Source: Vulcanimicrobiota bacterium | GTDB lineage: Bacteria > Vulcanimicrobiota > JAJTBE01 | Direction of reading: 5' to 3' | Length of the DNA: 64,000 bases | Assembly: GCA_021107945.1 (NCBI GenBank) | Contig: JAIORV010000160.1 | Coordinates: 62,001-126,000 of the forward strand | Shown here: positions 42,978-51,396 of the stretch, in pieces | Position numbering within the stretch: the stretch's first letter is position 1 | How the letters are laid out: every line of letters starts with the position of its first letter | The notes under the pieces: generated by a model | Databases searched by the model: none | What the model was told of the DNA's origin: nothing | Seen by the model: the letters and a program-made list of their open reading frames with translations, nothing else | Translations under genes and position numbers: made by a program

Positions 42978-43388
42978 TTATCTTCTGAGTTTTAATCCCA
43001 TTGTCGAGCTATACTGGGGGTAGTTGGTACCAACATTCAACAGTGTATGATTATCACCCCGGCAAAAGAATGTATATGCATCCGGGTTCATTCTGCATGA
43101 AAAACTGGATGTATAGACAGTACTACTTGCCGCCGATATGCAGGATGGTATAAGAATGATATAATCGGGTGTGAGCTTAGTCATTCCTCCCGTGGGATAG
43201 TGCCCCTCGTTGTCCGTGGAATACATCTCCATAGCTGTGCCGATGTTTTTACAGTTGGAAATGCACTGAGTGTATTGCGCTTGTGCCCTTGCGCGCATGT
43301 AATTGGGAACCATAATGGATGCAAGTATCGAAATTATTGAAATAACAATCATCAACTCAATAAGGGTAAATCCCTTTAATCTCTTCAC
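42978..43388 (-). CDS. Type IV major-pilin-like protein
   Basis: 136 residues. The leader MKRLKG is short, then FTLIELMIVISIISILASIM with Glu at +5. The mature protein has the pilin helix (PNYMRARAQAQYTQCISNCK), then YSTDNEGHYPTGG, and cysteines in CISAASS, SFSCR and FFCRGD that could form disulfides. It starts with GTG at 43388, eight bases after GGGAGG. It is separate from the pilus operon but in the same orientation; the clean pilin form suggests it is a major subunit. Confidence 0.92.
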   Translation of the reverse strand: MKRLKGFTLIELMIVISIISILASIMVPNYMRARAQAQYTQCISNCKNIGTAMEMYSTDNEGHYPTGGMTKLTPDYIILIPSCISAASSTVYTSSFSCRMNPDAYTFFCRGDNHTLLNVGTNYPQYSSTMGLKLRR

Positions 43389-43509
43389 TCATTCTTCCTC
43401 CCTGTATTTATTCAATATTTTAGTTCTTCAAAGACCACCTCATTCCTTGCATAAAAAATAAAGTTGGCAATAATTATTTGAATCCTATAATGATGATGCC
43501 TTTTAGGAA

Positions 43510-44418
43510 CTAACGTATACATTTTAACACATATTTCTTATATAGAGCAAATTTCAATTTCATCCTTTTGCCAGGAATTAATTTTTCCTTCGAGCTATAA
43601 CGGGGATATCCCGGGGGTAGTATGTACCAGGCATTTTTTCTGAAGCCTTCGCCTGCATAGTATAATGTGTATTCCTGCCTGTCTTCGGAAGGCACATATT
43701 TCAGATCACGAGCAAAAGCACCTCTCCCATACCTGGGCACACCTTTTAACATTTCACCAAATTCAAATTCCGTGGGTACATCTCTCTCAAGGTTTGAATC
43801 CCGGTATTTTCCAATCTTCTTGACCATGGTTATCATATTGTCCATTAGTCTATGATGAAAAGAATAATATTCTGAATAACTCCTCGAAGAAATTGTTACA
43901 ATGGAGACTGAAATGAATATTATTGCAAGAATTATTGCACAAATGAACCGTTTTAAGTTGATTCTCTCCCTTCGCCCCTCCTTTTTCATCATAATAATCT
44001 CGCAAATAACCTGTCCAAGGTTAACGGCAAAAATTAATTCGAGTAATTGATTCCATCCGAAGTTATGAAATAGATTTTCAAAACGAATGAACACCAGGAA
44101 AATAAAAATCCCCCAATTGAATTGAGTTTCTTTTTCTCTCATCCTGGCAACAATTGACAGGAAAACCCATCCGACAAATAAAATTATCGGCCAATCGTTT
44201 GGCGCCCGAAGATTATTCCACGAGAATAAAACGAAAAATGCAAGGTTAATCCAGTTGAATTTTGGATTTATCAGATAGACAGATAGGATGGCAAGAGGAA
44301 TTGATATAAGATAAACATTTGCAACCTCAGGCTTCGGACACACATTCGCCCATACAGGTGATTGAAACAGTGAAAACATAAACATGGATGTCATAATAAT
44401 AATTGTATTTTTCCTCAT
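43510..44418 (-). CDS. Polytopic membrane protein of unknown function
   Basis: 302 residues from the ATG at 44418 (AGGG eight bases upstream). The first 25 residues look like a signal or first helix (TIIIMTSMFMFSLFQSPVWA); about six further helices run to residue 180. A soluble C-terminal part of about 120 residues follows (VPTEFEFGEMLKGVPRYGRG). No motif recognised. It lies just after the single-pass protein at 44454-45053, gap 35 bp, same strand. Confidence 0.65.
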   Translation of the reverse strand: MRKNTIIIMTSMFMFSLFQSPVWANVCPKPEVANVYLISIPLAILSVYLINPKFNWINLAFFVLFSWNNLRAPNDWPIILFVGWVFLSIVARMREKETQFNWGIFIFLVFIRFENLFHNFGWNQLLELIFAVNLGQVICEIIMMKKEGRRERINLKRFICAIILAIIFISVSIVTISSRSYSEYYSFHHRLMDNMITMVKKIGKYRDSNLERDVPTEFEFGEMLKGVPRYGRGAFARDLKYVPSEDRQEYTLYYAGEGFRKNAWYILPPGYPRYSSKEKLIPGKRMKLKFALYKKYVLKCIR

Positions 44419-44453
44419 ATACATCACCCTGAATAATTATTTTATGCCTGGAA

Positions 44454-45053
44454 TTACTTACTCCATGAAAAATCCCATTCTTTTTGCGGCAAGAATGATT
44501 TTTTGGTGAATTTATAAATATTTCGCTTTCCCCGGCAAGCAAGGTCAAGGGGATAAGTTGAGGAGAGAATTCGTTTGTTCTCAGGAGTGCTCAGGTAATA
44601 GTAAGCTTCATGCATGGGCTTTTTCCAGGTTTTTGTGGTTGTAAGTATATATCTTCCCCTTGAATCTCTTACATTTTGTTTGTAGTAAAGTGTTACGCTT
44701 TTATTCTCCAGAGGCTCAAATATCAGGTAGAAATTAATTTGATTCTTCCCATCCTCATACGAAATGGGGATCTTGTTATTCTCGCAAAGAGTAATATCAA
44801 CGGGCGGCAAGTGATTTTTATCGGATGGAAATGGAGCGAATGCTTTCAATGTCACATTATCATCCGACAAATTCCGGTAAAAATATTCAGCTTTAACATT
44901 AAACTCATTTTCCCCGACATCAACCCGGATTATCTCTTTATGAAACCATATTTTCTCTATCTTCTCATTAAATTGAAACTGACCGATTAGATATGTCATC
45001 GGTATGGAGACAAGGAATAATATGTATGGGATATATTTTGCCGATTTTTTCAT
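44454..45053 (-). CDS. Single-pass membrane-anchored extracytoplasmic protein, unknown
   Basis: 199 residues from the ATG at 45053 (AAGGGCG upstream); an upstream in-frame ATG at 45080 is less likely. One N-terminal helix (YIPYILFLVSIPMTYLIG) and a beta-rich domain (NEFNVKAEYFYRNLSDDNVT, INFYLIFEPLENKSVTLYYK). This resembles domains that describe membrane-protein ectodomains with repeated strand pairs; no family is certain. It is probably co-transcribed with the membrane protein gene that follows. Confidence 0.65.
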   Translation of the reverse strand: MKKSAKYIPYILFLVSIPMTYLIGQFQFNEKIEKIWFHKEIIRVDVGENEFNVKAEYFYRNLSDDNVTLKAFAPFPSDKNHLPPVDITLCENNKIPISYEDGKNQINFYLIFEPLENKSVTLYYKQNVRDSRGRYILTTTKTWKKPMHEAYYYLSTPENKRILSSTYPLDLACRGKRNIYKFTKKSFLPQKEWDFSWSK

Positions 45054-45155
45054 TTGTAATCGCCCTTTGATATGAAACACCTTCCATTTACATAGGGTGC
45101 ATTTTGTTTGATAATATTCTCCAAAAACACTGAATTGAGAATATATTTTGTCAAT

Positions 45156-45266
45156 AAAAAAAAAAGAGCTTGCGGCGGTCGGGAGCTATTCAAGGCGGAA
45201 CCGGGCGAAGGTCTGGTGGGTTGGTATGAGGAAGGCACATTTACCTTCGCCCGAGATAACCGCCTT
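45156..45266 (-). terminator. Long hairpin and T-run after the kinase gene
   Basis: AAGGCGG (45192-45198) with CCGCCTT (45260-45266) and GGGCGAAGGT (45203-45212) with ACCTTCGCCC (45243-45252) form a two-step stem right after the kinase stop. Further on, the minus strand has a GC-rich stretch and ten T (45156-45165). It is a likely terminator of the kinase gene, though the stem and the T-run are about 26 bp apart. Confidence 0.55.
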
Positions 45267-45269
45267 GAT

Positions 45270-46613
45270 TTATCGTTTTATGCGACGGCTTCGATTTTTC
45301 TCTATTTTCCATTGTTTTCTCTTCTTTTCTTCCTCCATCAACTTGTAACGGGACAAAAGACTTTCTTTCATCGCTACAAAAACTCTGTCATCGCCCTGCA
45401 TCCTGTTGCAAATTGCATTGATTTCATTAATTGTCCTGTCCAACTCATAGGGGTCTTCAAGTTGAAAGAAAATTGCACTTTTGAGAGTATGCGCTTTTTC
45501 AAATTTCGGATTTTCAACAATGGAGCAGTTCGTGTAATAAAGAGCCATCGCATATTTACCCAGCGAGAAATGTTCTTTCGCCAGTTTATAGTAATAATGC
45601 TCATTGTGAGCCAATTCATTTATTTTTTCCGGCATTACACTTATGAACTTAAATGTGTTATTTGTGATTGTGAAAATAAAGACATATACGAGGAGAATCA
45701 ATAAGATTCGTGATGCTCTGAATGTTTTTTTCCACTTTTTCTCGATCTTTTTCTCTTCATAGATATTCTGAACCTTACTTGCGAAAAAGATGAGTCTGAT
45801 TGAATGAATCGACTGGAACCTTTTTTTTGGGTCAAATTCCAGGCATTTCAACAGGAAGCTTGAAAGCAGCGGGTCGGATATTTTTGAACGGATATTCTCG
45901 GGAACGGCAAACCCGATGGGATTATTCTCCGGATTTTCGCCTGTCATAATATAGTAGAGCAATGCGCCGAATGAATATATATCCGAGGCGGGAGTCGTCT
46001 GAGAGATTCCGTATTGCTCCGGGGAGGCATAACCCGGTGTACCCAGGGCTATCGTATCACCCTTCTTGCCTTCCTTGTGAAATCTTGCAGTGCCGAAATC
46101 GAAGAAAAAAACTTTTCCGCTTGTATCAATCAGTACATTGGCGGGCTTCAGGTCACGATAGACAATCCCTTTCTCATGTAAATACTCCAGGACATCCATT
46201 ATCTGCCAGCTTAGATTTTCTATGGCGGGATTGGTCAGGCCAATTTTGATAAGCTCGTCCATTGTCACACCGTCACGGTATTCACGAACAAGATACAAAA
46301 CATTTTCTATCTCAAAATAATCATAAACCATCGGGATACTGGAAAAATCAAGACTATATAAAAGCCTGAATTCCCGTTCCATCTGGAACCTGTCCTCTGA
46401 AAACCTGCCGTCAAGTTCCTGCACCCTTTTCGTCTGCTTCACAACAACCTTTTCACCGGGAGCCGCGGTGGCGTGAGCGAGGTAATTGTATGCCAATCCA
46501 CCTTCCCCAAGGAATTCATCAATGACATATTTTTCTCTCAATATAAACCCGGAAGGCAACTTCTCGGAAGGCTCGGCATGGTTAGAGTTATTCTCCATGG
46601 GTTCAGTATTCAT
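45270..46613 (-). CDS. Membrane-anchored serine/threonine protein kinase
   Basis: 447 residues. Kinase domain about 25-290: glycine loop GEGGLAYNY, Lys59 (VVVKQ), VYRDLKPANV (Asp154, YRD variant), DFG 172-174, GTPGYASPEQYG. One membrane helix near 309-325 (ILLILLVYVFIFTIT), then a C-terminal domain outside the kinase with TPR-like helices (YYKLAKEHFSLGKYAMALYY) and a very basic end. It is likely a sensor-type kinase of the inner membrane. Its upstream region carries a striking array of TGTTAA-like motifs. Substrate unknown. Confidence 0.9.
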   Translation of the reverse strand: MNTEPMENNSNHAEPSEKLPSGFILREKYVIDEFLGEGGLAYNYLAHATAAPGEKVVVKQTKRVQELDGRFSEDRFQMEREFRLLYSLDFSSIPMVYDYFEIENVLYLVREYRDGVTMDELIKIGLTNPAIENLSWQIMDVLEYLHEKGIVYRDLKPANVLIDTSGKVFFFDFGTARFHKEGKKGDTIALGTPGYASPEQYGISQTTPASDIYSFGALLYYIMTGENPENNPIGFAVPENIRSKISDPLLSSFLLKCLEFDPKKRFQSIHSIRLIFFASKVQNIYEEKKIEKKWKKTFRASRILLILLVYVFIFTITNNTFKFISVMPEKINELAHNEHYYYKLAKEHFSLGKYAMALYYTNCSIVENPKFEKAHTLKSAIFFQLEDPYELDRTINEINAICNRMQGDDRVFVAMKESLLSRYKLMEEEKKRKQWKIEKNRSRRIKR

Positions 46614-47145
46614 GCAAGATTACACTCCTGTTTTAAGCATACAAGACGGAATTTTCTGAACCGGGATTTATCTGAACAAATAGCGGGGTGGCTTGAACAG
46701 TTGCGGATATTTGTTAATCTTTATATATATGTCATGGAATCATGATGTGAATTCGAAGTGGAAATCGTTACCCACTGCAGTAAGCACCCTCTCTTTGCGG
46801 GGTGGGCAAGGCGAAGGGCCTCCTATGTACCTTTTTATGCTATTCATTGTTTTGTTGAGATCCTTCGCCATGCCCGGGAGTGTCGGTTGGGGTTTCTTTT
46901 CTTTCGCTAATTATATTATACACCCCGCATGTTAACATTTGTTAAACATTTTGTAACAAGCTTGTAACGAATGTTGCCGGAATGTTAAATAATTGTTAAT
47001 TATTTATTAAAACTCATGCTAATGTTAACAATATGTTAATTTGTTACAAAATTGTTACAATAATGTTAAAATTTAATTAACATTATTGTTGGCTGCAGGG
47101 GATTCCTTGATTTGATGCCATTTAAAGTTGATCGAGAGGTGGGAC
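46614..47145. other. Long non-coding spacer upstream of the kinase gene
   Basis: 532 bp. 46614-46925 shows no recognised gene. It has a GC-rich patch 'ctttgcggggtgggcaagg' near 46794, and 'ttatattatacacccc' at 46911-46926. The right part is the TGTTAA-rich array described separately. Confidence 0.6.
46929..47090. promoter_or_regulatory. Array of about eleven (A/T)TGTTAA(C)-like motifs
   Basis: Within 160 AT-rich bases there are at least eleven copies of WTGTWAM: atgttaac, ttgttaaa, ttgtaaca, ttgtaacg, atgttaaa, ttgttaat, atgttaac, atgttaat, ttgttaca twice and atgttaaa; attaacatta adds the inverted form. Most copies point the same way at 8-12-bp steps. I see no DnaA boxes (TTATCCACA). It looks like a multi-site binding region for an unknown protein. 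Confidence 0.55.
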
Positions 47146-47562
47146 TCAATACCATGAAATAGTATGAATTTTCCATTCACCGTTTTCTTTAACCATGCTG
47201 ACCTTACCCTTATATTTTCTCATCTGCTTGGTATAAGGTTCTATGGCGTTTGCTTCCAGGTAAAGATACGCTTCATTTCTTTTTATTTCTTTCTTAACAA
47301 TAGCGTAATCAGTGTGTGCTTTTTCAAACATCTTGTTTATTTCTTTCATCCTCAACGCCAGGGTCATGGCTTCCAACTTCAAATTGTTGTAATAATTTAT
47401 ATAAAGCGATATTCTGTCATAATTCTTTGCTCTTACTGCCTGAATGTATTTTTGATATATAACTTCGGGAGAGTCTCCGGCAAAAACCGGGCTGTGGGAC
47501 AGCAAGAGAAACATAAACAGAAATGAAAAGAAAAGTAGAATAGTGGTGTTTCTTATTTTCAC
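47146..47562 (-). CDS. Small exported protein, NTF2/DUF4878-like
   Basis: 138 residues from a GTG at 47562, eight bases after GGAGG; the ATG at 47577 overlaps that site. Signal peptide TTILLFFSFLFMFLLLSHSP ... FAGD. The mature part begins PEVIYQKYIQAVRAKNYDRI and ends KVSMVKENGEWKIHTISWY, the pattern of small cone-shaped NTF2-like exported proteins (ends in W-K-I). Function unknown. A G-rich heptamer array lies 23 bp upstream of the start codon. Confidence 0.72.
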   Translation of the reverse strand: MKIRNTTILLFFSFLFMFLLLSHSPVFAGDSPEVIYQKYIQAVRAKNYDRISLYINYYNNLKLEAMTLALRMKEINKMFEKAHTDYAIVKKEIKRNEAYLYLEANAIEPYTKQMRKYKGKVSMVKENGEWKIHTISWY

Positions 47563-47585
47563 AGCAATGACCTCCAAATGGGAAG

Positions 47586-47613
47586 GGGGAATGGGGAATG
47601 GGGAATGGGGAAT
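47586..47613 (+). repeat. Tandem GGGGAAT x4, potential G-quadruplex
   Basis: Four exact 7-bp units (47586-47592, 47593-47599, 47600-47606, 47607-47613). They give four G4 tracts separated by AAT on the plus strand, an ideal intramolecular G-quadruplex pattern. It lies in the 65-bp gap between two minus-strand genes. Confidence 0.88.
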
Positions 47614-47627
47614 GGCCTCCGTCGTCC

Positions 47628-48383
47628 TTATCCCTTTTTATATCTTACTGCTCTTTTTTCATACTCTTCAAGCGATTTTTGAATACCAGGAGCATCCTTG
47701 TATTTATCGGAAATCCTCTTATAAATCTTTATCGCGCCGTCGGGATCTTTTTTCACCAGGCACATTTGATACTCGATATATGAGATAGCCCTGTGGGTCA
47801 TCCGACTTTCAGGGTATCTGCCGATAAACGCAATCATTTCTTTAACCGTTCGCTTTTTATCCATAGCTTCCGCCCGGTTGTAGTCAGAATTGAGATAATA
47901 CTTTTTGGAAAAATACGATGGATCCATAAGCTGTGTTTCGGTGATGAGAAAATCCTGGTAGGCTTTCCTGTCAGTGGGATGCACTTTTTCAATGAAAGAA
48001 TTCCCACCCAATGTTCCGATATTTTCGGTAAAAAGAGGAATTCCCAGGTTCTCACTTTTTATTTTCGCCAGCTCTTCCAGGATTCCATAGTCCCTGGAGT
48101 AGATATCTTCCGAGATGAGTATATCACTCTCGTTTTTATCCACCAGCACATAATGACCTTCTTTTACCAATTTTTTCAGGTTTCTCTCGAAAACACGTCT
48201 TCCTTCGGGCGATTTTGTTTTCTCCGGTACTTTTCGCACATCCCGCTGTGTTTCATCAACCGGGGGACGATTCGAACATCCCACAGAAGAAAAAAACATG
48301 ACAAAAAACAGCAAAACCACTAAAAGGATCTCACATTTTCGATTTGAATTTAAATTATTGGAACATTGAACATTTAGATACAT
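47628..48383 (-). CDS. Lipoprotein with TPR-like C-terminus
   Basis: 251 residues from the ATG at 48383 (GGAG eight bases upstream); the longer frame to 48422 is less likely. The N-terminal hydrophobic stretch ends in the lipobox FFSSVGC. The body contains SDILISEDIYSRDYGILEEL and SYFSKKYYLNSDYNRAEAMD, and the last 70 residues are helical with a TPR flavour (TVKEMIAFIGRYPESRMTHR, AIKIYKRISDKYKDAPGIQ). No family recognised. Probably co-transcribed with the exported protein gene downstream. Confidence 0.7.
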   Translation of the reverse strand: MYLNVQCSNNLNSNRKCEILLVVLLFFVMFFSSVGCSNRPPVDETQRDVRKVPEKTKSPEGRRVFERNLKKLVKEGHYVLVDKNESDILISEDIYSRDYGILEELAKIKSENLGIPLFTENIGTLGGNSFIEKVHPTDRKAYQDFLITETQLMDPSYFSKKYYLNSDYNRAEAMDKKRTVKEMIAFIGRYPESRMTHRAISYIEYQMCLVKKDPDGAIKIYKRISDKYKDAPGIQKSLEEYEKRAVRYKKG

Positions 48384-48517
48384 AATTAATCTCCGGGTTA
48401 ACTTAGCTTTTATTTTTACCAAGCTTCTATTTATTAGATATTATATTTCATTCAAGTGAAAAAAAACCTGCTACACTATGAAATTGATAATTACATATTT
48501 TTTTTAAAAAGTCAATC

Positions 48518-48546
48518 TTGAAATATTATTTTTTCTCTGGTATAAT
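48518..48546 (+). promoter_or_regulatory. Sigma-70-type extended -10 promoter of the DnaB-like/SGNH locus
   Basis: TTGAAA (48518-48523), a 17-bp spacer, then TATAAT (48541-48546) preceded by TGG, an extended -10. It is 66 bp upstream of the micropeptide ATG and faces right. Confidence 0.8.
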
Positions 48547-48611
48547 TTGGTAAGAAATATAAATGGGTAGATGTTAATTGGGGACCCTGTTTTAATGAAA
48601 TGGAGGTACAG

Positions 48612-48758
48612 ATGGATAAAGTAAAATCCTTTATACAGAAAATGATGGCAAATGCGCTATTTTGGATTTTCAGCATTTTCGCCTCACTGGTTGGATTTAT
48701 CGCAATTTTCGAGAGATTCACCCAATTTTCTGTTGACAAAATATACACTTTGTTTTAA
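48612..48758 (+). CDS. 48-residue membrane micropeptide at the head of the locus
   Basis: ATG 48612 to TAA 48756-48758: MDKVKSFIQKMMANALFWIF, then a hydrophobic run SIFASLVGFIAIF, ending FSVDKIYTLF. One membrane helix with a short amphipathic N-terminal helix. A good GGAGG lies seven bases upstream and a near-consensus promoter 66 bp upstream. It ends 11 bp before the next gene, which lacks its own clear ribosome binding site and may depend on translational coupling. Too short for usual gene finders; no family known. Confidence 0.7.
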   Translation: MDKVKSFIQKMMANALFWIFSIFASLVGFIAIFERFTQFSVDKIYTLF

Positions 48759-48769
48759 AATTCCTTATT

Positions 48770-50050
48770 ATGATGAAATTAAAATACAGATTTTTTACCT
48801 CCATGACATATAAAACAAGTTTTATTTTTTTTATAGCTGTTATTTTTTTTGTTACAGGGGTTTTGGTAGTTCCATTAACAGTAGAAGGGCAGGAAGTTAT
48901 TTCAAAGCCTCCACCCGGAGCTAAAATACCCGAGGGCATACCTTCACCTGTTCCCCCTCAATCGGGGGGCAAAATACCCGAGGGCATACCTTCACCCGTT
49001 CCCCCTCAACCCGGCGATGAGACGGAGACATTTCCCGCAGACGACTCATTCACCCCCATTCCACCGGGTTCCTCACATGTTCCATCGAGATCGGGAGTCG
49101 GCTCAGGTCCCGGGCCGGGAGTGGAGACATCCACAACAAGAAGCGTCAATTCCGGGTTGTCGGTGTCGATCATAGCATCACTTCTACAACTTGTATATAT
49201 TATTATACTGCTTGCAATGGGAGGATTGCTAGGTTTCTATTATTACAAGAGTTTTCTATTGAACCTGCGAATTCATCGTCTTGAACTTCTTATCGAGAAG
49301 AGCGGAATCTCTCCCACATCTAAAGAAGAGCCTCTCCCGTTTTCCTGGGATCAGGCCTTAAAAAGCATTGAGGGCGGATGGACGATGTTTACCGATACAA
49401 ACCGCATTTATGAGCCCGGAGTTGTCGGAATTATTTCCGCGGACGAGAAACTGGCGTTCAAATGTGCGGTCAACCTCATTTACCGGATAATCAGCCTGCA
49501 AAATCTCGCAGTGATATATCTTTCCAAAGAACATGGAGAGGAAGACCTTGGCAAGGCTCTTTTGTCCCTGGAGAGCGGTGTTTCAATAGACAAAATGTCT
49601 CCCGGGGAGCGTGAGGAGTTGGTGGGCAGGTATTCCCTGGAGATGACCAAATACGAAGCCGGGTTGTTCGTTTTCCAGGATTTCAAGATAGATATTGACG
49701 AGCTTTACGAAAATATCCTGAAATTATCGGAAAGCATTGATATTGGGATGATAATTGTTGACGGCCGGGATGTAATATCGGCGGATAATTTTAACGATCT
49801 TATTGGGAGACTCCGGATAATCAGTATAAAAAGCTATATCCCAGTTGTATATATCGACGCATTCAAGGATATGAAACCGGAGAATATTGACGAGGATACA
49901 TTAGCAAGAATTACCGCCTTAATTGAAGTGGAACCCGGCAAGGCTAAGAAGACAATCTCTTTTACGGTTCATAAATTCAAGGGTGATCCCCCGCCTGAAA
50001 GTTTGGATATAAATCCGGATTCGGGAGAGATAACAACCCCGGAATCATAA
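48770..50050 (+). CDS. Membrane-anchored DnaB/RecA-like protein without P-loop, copy 1
   Basis: 426 residues: N-terminal helix (about 16-36), a Pro-rich outer linker with the 13-residue unit KIPEGIPSPVPPQ twice (52-64, 68-80), a second helix (133-157) and a cytoplasmic domain (about 190-426). That domain follows the order of the DnaB helicase C-terminal fold: a start strand GVVGIISADEKLAFK where the P-loop should be but lacks GKT, then LAVIYLSKEHGEEDL, REELVGRYSLEMTKYEAGLF, the Walker-B-like strand IGMIIVDGRD, and SYIPVVYIDAFKD. It is therefore probably unable to hydrolyse ATP. The fold is inference from motif order. It heads the first of two successive pairs with SGNH genes. Confidence 0.65.
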   Translation: MMKLKYRFFTSMTYKTSFIFFIAVIFFVTGVLVVPLTVEGQEVISKPPPGAKIPEGIPSPVPPQSGGKIPEGIPSPVPPQPGDETETFPADDSFTPIPPGSSHVPSRSGVGSGPGPGVETSTTRSVNSGLSVSIIASLLQLVYIIILLAMGGLLGFYYYKSFLLNLRIHRLELLIEKSGISPTSKEEPLPFSWDQALKSIEGGWTMFTDTNRIYEPGVVGIISADEKLAFKCAVNLIYRIISLQNLAVIYLSKEHGEEDLGKALLSLESGVSIDKMSPGEREELVGRYSLEMTKYEAGLFVFQDFKIDIDELYENILKLSESIDIGMIIVDGRDVISADNFNDLIGRLRIISIKSYIPVVYIDAFKDMKPENIDEDTLARITALIEVEPGKAKKTISFTVHKFKGDPPPESLDINPDSGEITTPES

Positions 50051-50076
50051 AATTTTAAGATATCATAGGTGAAAAA

Positions 50077-51189
50077 ATGCCGGAGAATAAAGGAAATAAA
50101 GAATCAAGAATAATTGATAAGAAAGCCCTCAAGGAAGAAGAGCAAAAAAGCTTCTTTAAGAGGCATCCCATTCTGACCGCATTCCTCAAAGCGCTGGCTT
50201 TTCTCGTGGTCCTGTTTGTCATTGGAGAGGTCATGGTAAGGCATATGGAAGTGAAAAGCAGAGCAGTCCCCAAACACGAAGGGGGAATTGAATTCAGACC
50301 TGACCCGGAAATTTTCTGGAAACTTCGCACACATCTTAAAATGTTAATAAAGATGCCCAAAGGTGGGGAGTTCCTTGTCGAAACAAACAGCAAGGGAATA
50401 AGAAATCCCGAGATTCCGCTAAAAAAGCCTTCAAACGGTTATAGAATCGAATGTTATGGGGACTCCATCACATATGGACATGGCGTTGACTCGGAAGATA
50501 CATACGAAATGCAAACTCAGAAAATATTGCGTGAGAAATACGGCGACAAGAAAAATATTGATGTAATAAACTTCGGATGCCCCGGCTATACCGCCCATCA
50601 GGGATGGAGGCTCTTCAAAAGGATCGGTGTCAAATATGAGCCTGATCTTTGTATTATTGGGTTTAACTATGCCGATCCATCTGCCGAGGAAATGAAGGAC
50701 AGCGAGAGAGTGCCAGGTAATCCTTATATCCTCACGATGATGAAATTCTTTTATCAAAGTGATTTTTACCTGCTATTGCGTCAACAGAAAATTACAATCG
50801 ACAGACAGGGCAAAATGCCGGATTATTACCTGAAAGCTGTCCGTGTCTCCGAGGAGGAATACAGAAAATATATGGAGGGCTGGGCTGCCCAGATGAAAAA
50901 GCGAAATGGGCATGTCATATACCTGAGTCTTGCCATGTCATCACCGGATCCATTTGAATATTATGCCAATTACAGGAAAATATGCAAGGATGTTGCAAAA
51001 AAAACAGGCAATTATTATATTGATATGAATACCGTTTTCCAACAAAGCGGTGAAGACTTGAACTCGCTTTTCCTTCTCAGCGTGGCGGAAAATGAGAATA
51101 TTGACAGGATTCACCCCAACGAAGCGGGGTTCGAGCTTATGGCAAAAGCGATTGCAGAGTTGATAGAGAAGGAAAACCTAATCAAGTGA
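50077..51189 (+). CDS. Membrane-anchored SGNH/GDSL hydrolase, triad intact
   Basis: 370 residues. A cytoplasmic basic N-terminus and one helix (about 32-50) place the enzyme outside the membrane. Block I YGDSITYGHG (Ser130), an oxyanion Gly in NFGCPGYTAHQG, the block III-like GFNYADPS (Asn197) and block V DRIHPNEAG (Asp343, His346) form a complete Ser-His-Asp triad. Such anchored SGNH enzymes often remove or transfer acyl groups on envelope glycans (AlgX or DltD-like roles). AGGTG precedes the ATG. It follows the DnaB-like copy 1 gene by 26 bp. Confidence 0.85.
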   Translation: MPENKGNKESRIIDKKALKEEEQKSFFKRHPILTAFLKALAFLVVLFVIGEVMVRHMEVKSRAVPKHEGGIEFRPDPEIFWKLRTHLKMLIKMPKGGEFLVETNSKGIRNPEIPLKKPSNGYRIECYGDSITYGHGVDSEDTYEMQTQKILREKYGDKKNIDVINFGCPGYTAHQGWRLFKRIGVKYEPDLCIIGFNYADPSAEEMKDSERVPGNPYILTMMKFFYQSDFYLLLRQQKITIDRQGKMPDYYLKAVRVSEEEYRKYMEGWAAQMKKRNGHVIYLSLAMSSPDPFEYYANYRKICKDVAKKTGNYYIDMNTVFQQSGEDLNSLFLLSVAENENIDRIHPNEAGFELMAKAIAELIEKENLIK

Positions 51190-51339
51190 TTATGAAAGCA
51201 GGAATATGAGGGAATAAGGAATTACGCCTCTAAGGAAATGAGGAAATAAGGATAACGGATAACGGATAACGGAGGACAGAAGCCAGAGGCCGGAGACCGG
51301 AGGACAGATCCCGTTTCCCATTTCCCGAAAAGTGGCTTC
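51190..51339. repeat. Heptad array downstream of the SGNH gene
   Basis: Includes 'ggataacggataacggataa' (51250-51269) followed by 'cggaggacag', 'aggccggagaccggaggac' and a 'cccgtttcccatttcccg' tract. It sits in the coding-strand orientation of the upstream gene, like the arrays at other gene ends. Confidence 0.75.
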
Positions 51340-51396
51340 GTGGTAAATATCGAAAATGGAATTTCAAATTCACTATTCCCCCATGAGGATGTTTAC

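Noticed and set aside
43791-43805. tRNA T-loop-like 'ggtttgaatcccggt'
   Set aside because: No acceptor or anticodon stems around it, and it lies inside a membrane protein gene.
46929-47090. Replication origin
   Set aside because: No DnaA boxes and no dnaA, dnaN or gidA-type genes are nearby; the motif array is reported as a binding region of unknown type instead.
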